33,215 nucleotides of DNA, taken from NCBI GenBank assembly GCA_018398765.1, contig JAHBMJ010001246.1, positions 1 through 33,215 on the forward strand. Direction: 5' to 3'. Shown in pieces: positions 31,655 through 33,215 of this stretch (position 1 is its first letter; each line of letters opens with the position of its first letter). Both the position numbers and the translations under genes were made by a program. A model generated the notes under the pieces. It ran no database searches and had not been told where the DNA came from. It saw only the letters and a list, made by a program, of their open reading frames with translations. The stretch is from Chromera velia (taxonomy: Eukaryota; Sar; Chromeraceae).

Positions 31655-32210
31655 CTTCATTTTTCCACTTAATTTGTAAAAAACCTTGCAGTGACTGTCA
31701 GTACATACGCAAAACGTGTCTTTGCTATGATGCTTGTTCTCTGCACGTGAGTTGCTGCGGTATGCAGGAGCGCCAGAGAAGCTGAAGAAGAGGGTCCCGC
31801 AAAGTCACCCAAGTAAGCGAGAGTCTCAGCTCTGCGCAGCACGGTGTATGTGAGTTCGATCGGGCTTTTTTGTTGTGAGAAAGAATCTCGGCAGATCGTG
31901 AACCATGCGGGGTTTCCCTCTCTGTACGTATTCGAAGTCGGACAGCATCGCGTGTCGTCCCCGTGCTTTATCAGAGTCGATGCGCTTGCTTGCCTGAATC
32001 ACATTGCCTATTAAGCGCAGGACTTTCCTTTTGTGCCGCTCCGGTGGTTTCCCGGCTTTTCTTTATTAGGAGAAAGAGCAGTTTTTCTTCATAGACGTGC
32101 CACGACCAAATCAGCAAGACTCAAATCAGATTTATGTTGGACTGCTCATTGCAGAAGACACTCCAAAGCCTCCCTAACCAGGTGCGATGGAGGCCCTGGG
32201 TGGCAGAAGG
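31655..32210. other. Spacer downstream of gene 3
   Basis: I see no supported gene, RNA gene or large repeat here. Only short open frames occur and none has coding character. Confidence 0.5.
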
Positions 32211-32957
32211 TCACATTCGCTTTTTAAAGGGAAAAAAGAAATGAAAACTTAGTGTCGCGGCAGAATTGCGAGTCAAGCCAGAGATCATTAGACAAAGAGC
32301 GCCCAGACAGAGATAGCCCGGGGGGGATAGAAACAAGATACGGTACTTTGCGTACGCTTGTGTATGGGACAGTTCCAACTTTGGTTTGAGAATTGAATTA
32401 TTTTCTTTTCTGCAGCCACTTTCTGTGGCACTGCTCCACATCGGACAGCTGACCTTTTCATGAAGGAAGTCGGATGCGAATGATTTGCTCTCAATGAGGT
32501 GTTTGCTCGCTCTCGATGAATGATATGATGAGGGGATCGATATCTCTTGTGTGCAGCCAATTGATCGGCTTGTGCTCTTGGTCTCTATGCAGCCTTTTCT
32601 TTTTTTCAGGGGAAGAGCCTCAGACGAGAGATAGGAGAGGAACAACTGCATCGAATTTCCCGATCCTCGATCACATGCAGTAACTGTTCTTTGGATGTCA
32701 TCGTGTGTTTGCTTCGTCCCTGCAGAGCAGCAGCAGCAGCATATTTTGTCCTTTTTGGTGAGTCCCAGAGCACGTGAGCGGAGTTTGAGATGTGTAGTTA
32801 GAAGAAGAGGACATGACAATTGCATTCTTCTCCGCAACTCGAATTTAAGATCATGACTTCTCTCCTTTTTCGGATTTAGTATTTGCCCCCTCAGACGGTA
32901 AGTTTGCAGGGGTGTTTCGGTTGTCATGCGGACTGCTTTAATGAATGACTGTGTCAC
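32211..32957 (-). CDS. Orphan 248-codon open frame, doubtful
   Basis: An uninterrupted ATG-to-stop frame of 248 codons on the minus strand in DNA of ordinary composition, unlike the long shadow frames elsewhere. The translation is Ser/Lys/Arg/Leu-rich with a five-Cys run made by a GCT repeat. I see no domain, signal peptide or clear membrane segment beyond a hydrophobic stretch near the C-terminus (YLCLGALCLMISGL). It may be chance, or an exon of a gene continuing beyond the window edge. Confidence 0.25.
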   Translation of the reverse strand: MTQSFIKAVRMTTETPLQTYRLRGQILNPKKERSHDLKFELRRRMQLSCPLLLTTHLKLRSRALGLTKKDKICCCCCSAGTKQTHDDIQRTVTACDRGSGNSMQLFLSYLSSEALPLKKRKGCIETKSTSRSIGCTQEISIPSSYHSSRASKHLIESKSFASDFLHEKVSCPMWSSATESGCRKENNSILKPKLELSHTQAYAKYRILFLSPPGYLCLGALCLMISGLTRNSAATLSFHFFFPFKKRM

Positions 32958-32987
32958 CTTCTTTTGGTCTATGCTATTGTGAGCTGC

Positions 32988-32988
<1 letters not shown>

Positions 32989-33022
<34 letters not shown>

Positions 33023-33094
33023 CCTCTCTCTCTCTCTGTCTCTCTTTCTCTCTCTGTCTCTCTTTCTCTCTCTGTCTCTCTCTCTCTTTCTCTG

Positions 33095-33189
<95 letters not shown>

Positions 33190-33215
33190 CTCTCTCTCTC
33201 TTTCTCTCTCTCTCT
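32989..33215. repeat. CT-rich simple-sequence tract at the window edge
   Basis: About 225 bp of CTCTCT with scattered TTTC, GTCTC and CGCTC interruptions run to the last base of the window. It may extend further and may explain a contig or window boundary here. Confidence 0.95.

Noticed and set aside
31800-31880. Possible tRNA gene because of GAGTTCGATC followed by a T run
   Set aside because: The flanking bases do not form a T-arm stem and no acceptor or anticodon stem could be paired.

Overview
This is eukaryotic nuclear DNA: large multi-exon genes with GT-AG introns of roughly 0.2-0.8 kb, introns full of dinucleotide and tetranucleotide repeats, G/C homopolymer runs inside exons, long disordered protein segments, and AT-rich intergenic blocks. 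GCATGC/TGCATGC words are frequent. Together this looks like an alveolate, most like a chromerid such as Chromera velia, with a coccidian apicomplexan as the alternative. The assignment is an inference from style, not from a marker gene. Two unresolved bases (29338-29339) show that it is a draft assembly.

Layout. 1-1601 is an AT-rich spacer downstream of gene 1. Gene 1 (minus strand, 13656 to 1602) can be assembled into 18 exons with consistent phase at every junction (6,939 nt, 2,312 residues): an N-terminal calponin-homology-like domain of the SPEF1/CLAMP type, a long His/Pro/Gln-rich and basic disordered region, an armadillo/HEAT-like helical middle and a coiled-coil C-terminus. A divergent promoter lies at about 13.66-14.29 kb. 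Gene 2 (plus strand, about 14289 to 27061) gives 14 coding exons (about 2,600 residues): N-terminal HEAT/TOG-like repeats, a single 4,996-bp exon encoding a Gly/Ser-rich disordered linker, and a C-terminal TOG domain of the TOGARAM/crescerin type. An AT-rich, hairpin-containing spacer (27062-28339) separates it from gene 3 (plus strand, about 28.34-31.50 kb), a low-complexity Pro/Gln/Gly-rich gene of which only the last two exons are well supported. 31.5-33.2 kb holds a poly(A) signal, one orphan open frame on the minus strand, and a 225-bp CT-rich tract at the edge.

How the parts relate. TOGARAM/crescerin proteins control axonemal microtubules, and SPEF1-type CH domains bind ciliary microtubules. 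The two large genes share one upstream region of about 0.6 kb head to head, so the best hypothesis is a co-expressed pair of cilium/flagellum or microtubule-cytoskeleton genes. The most unusual direct observation is that 13 of 30 inferred 5' splice sites begin GTC, i.e. have C at intron position +3.
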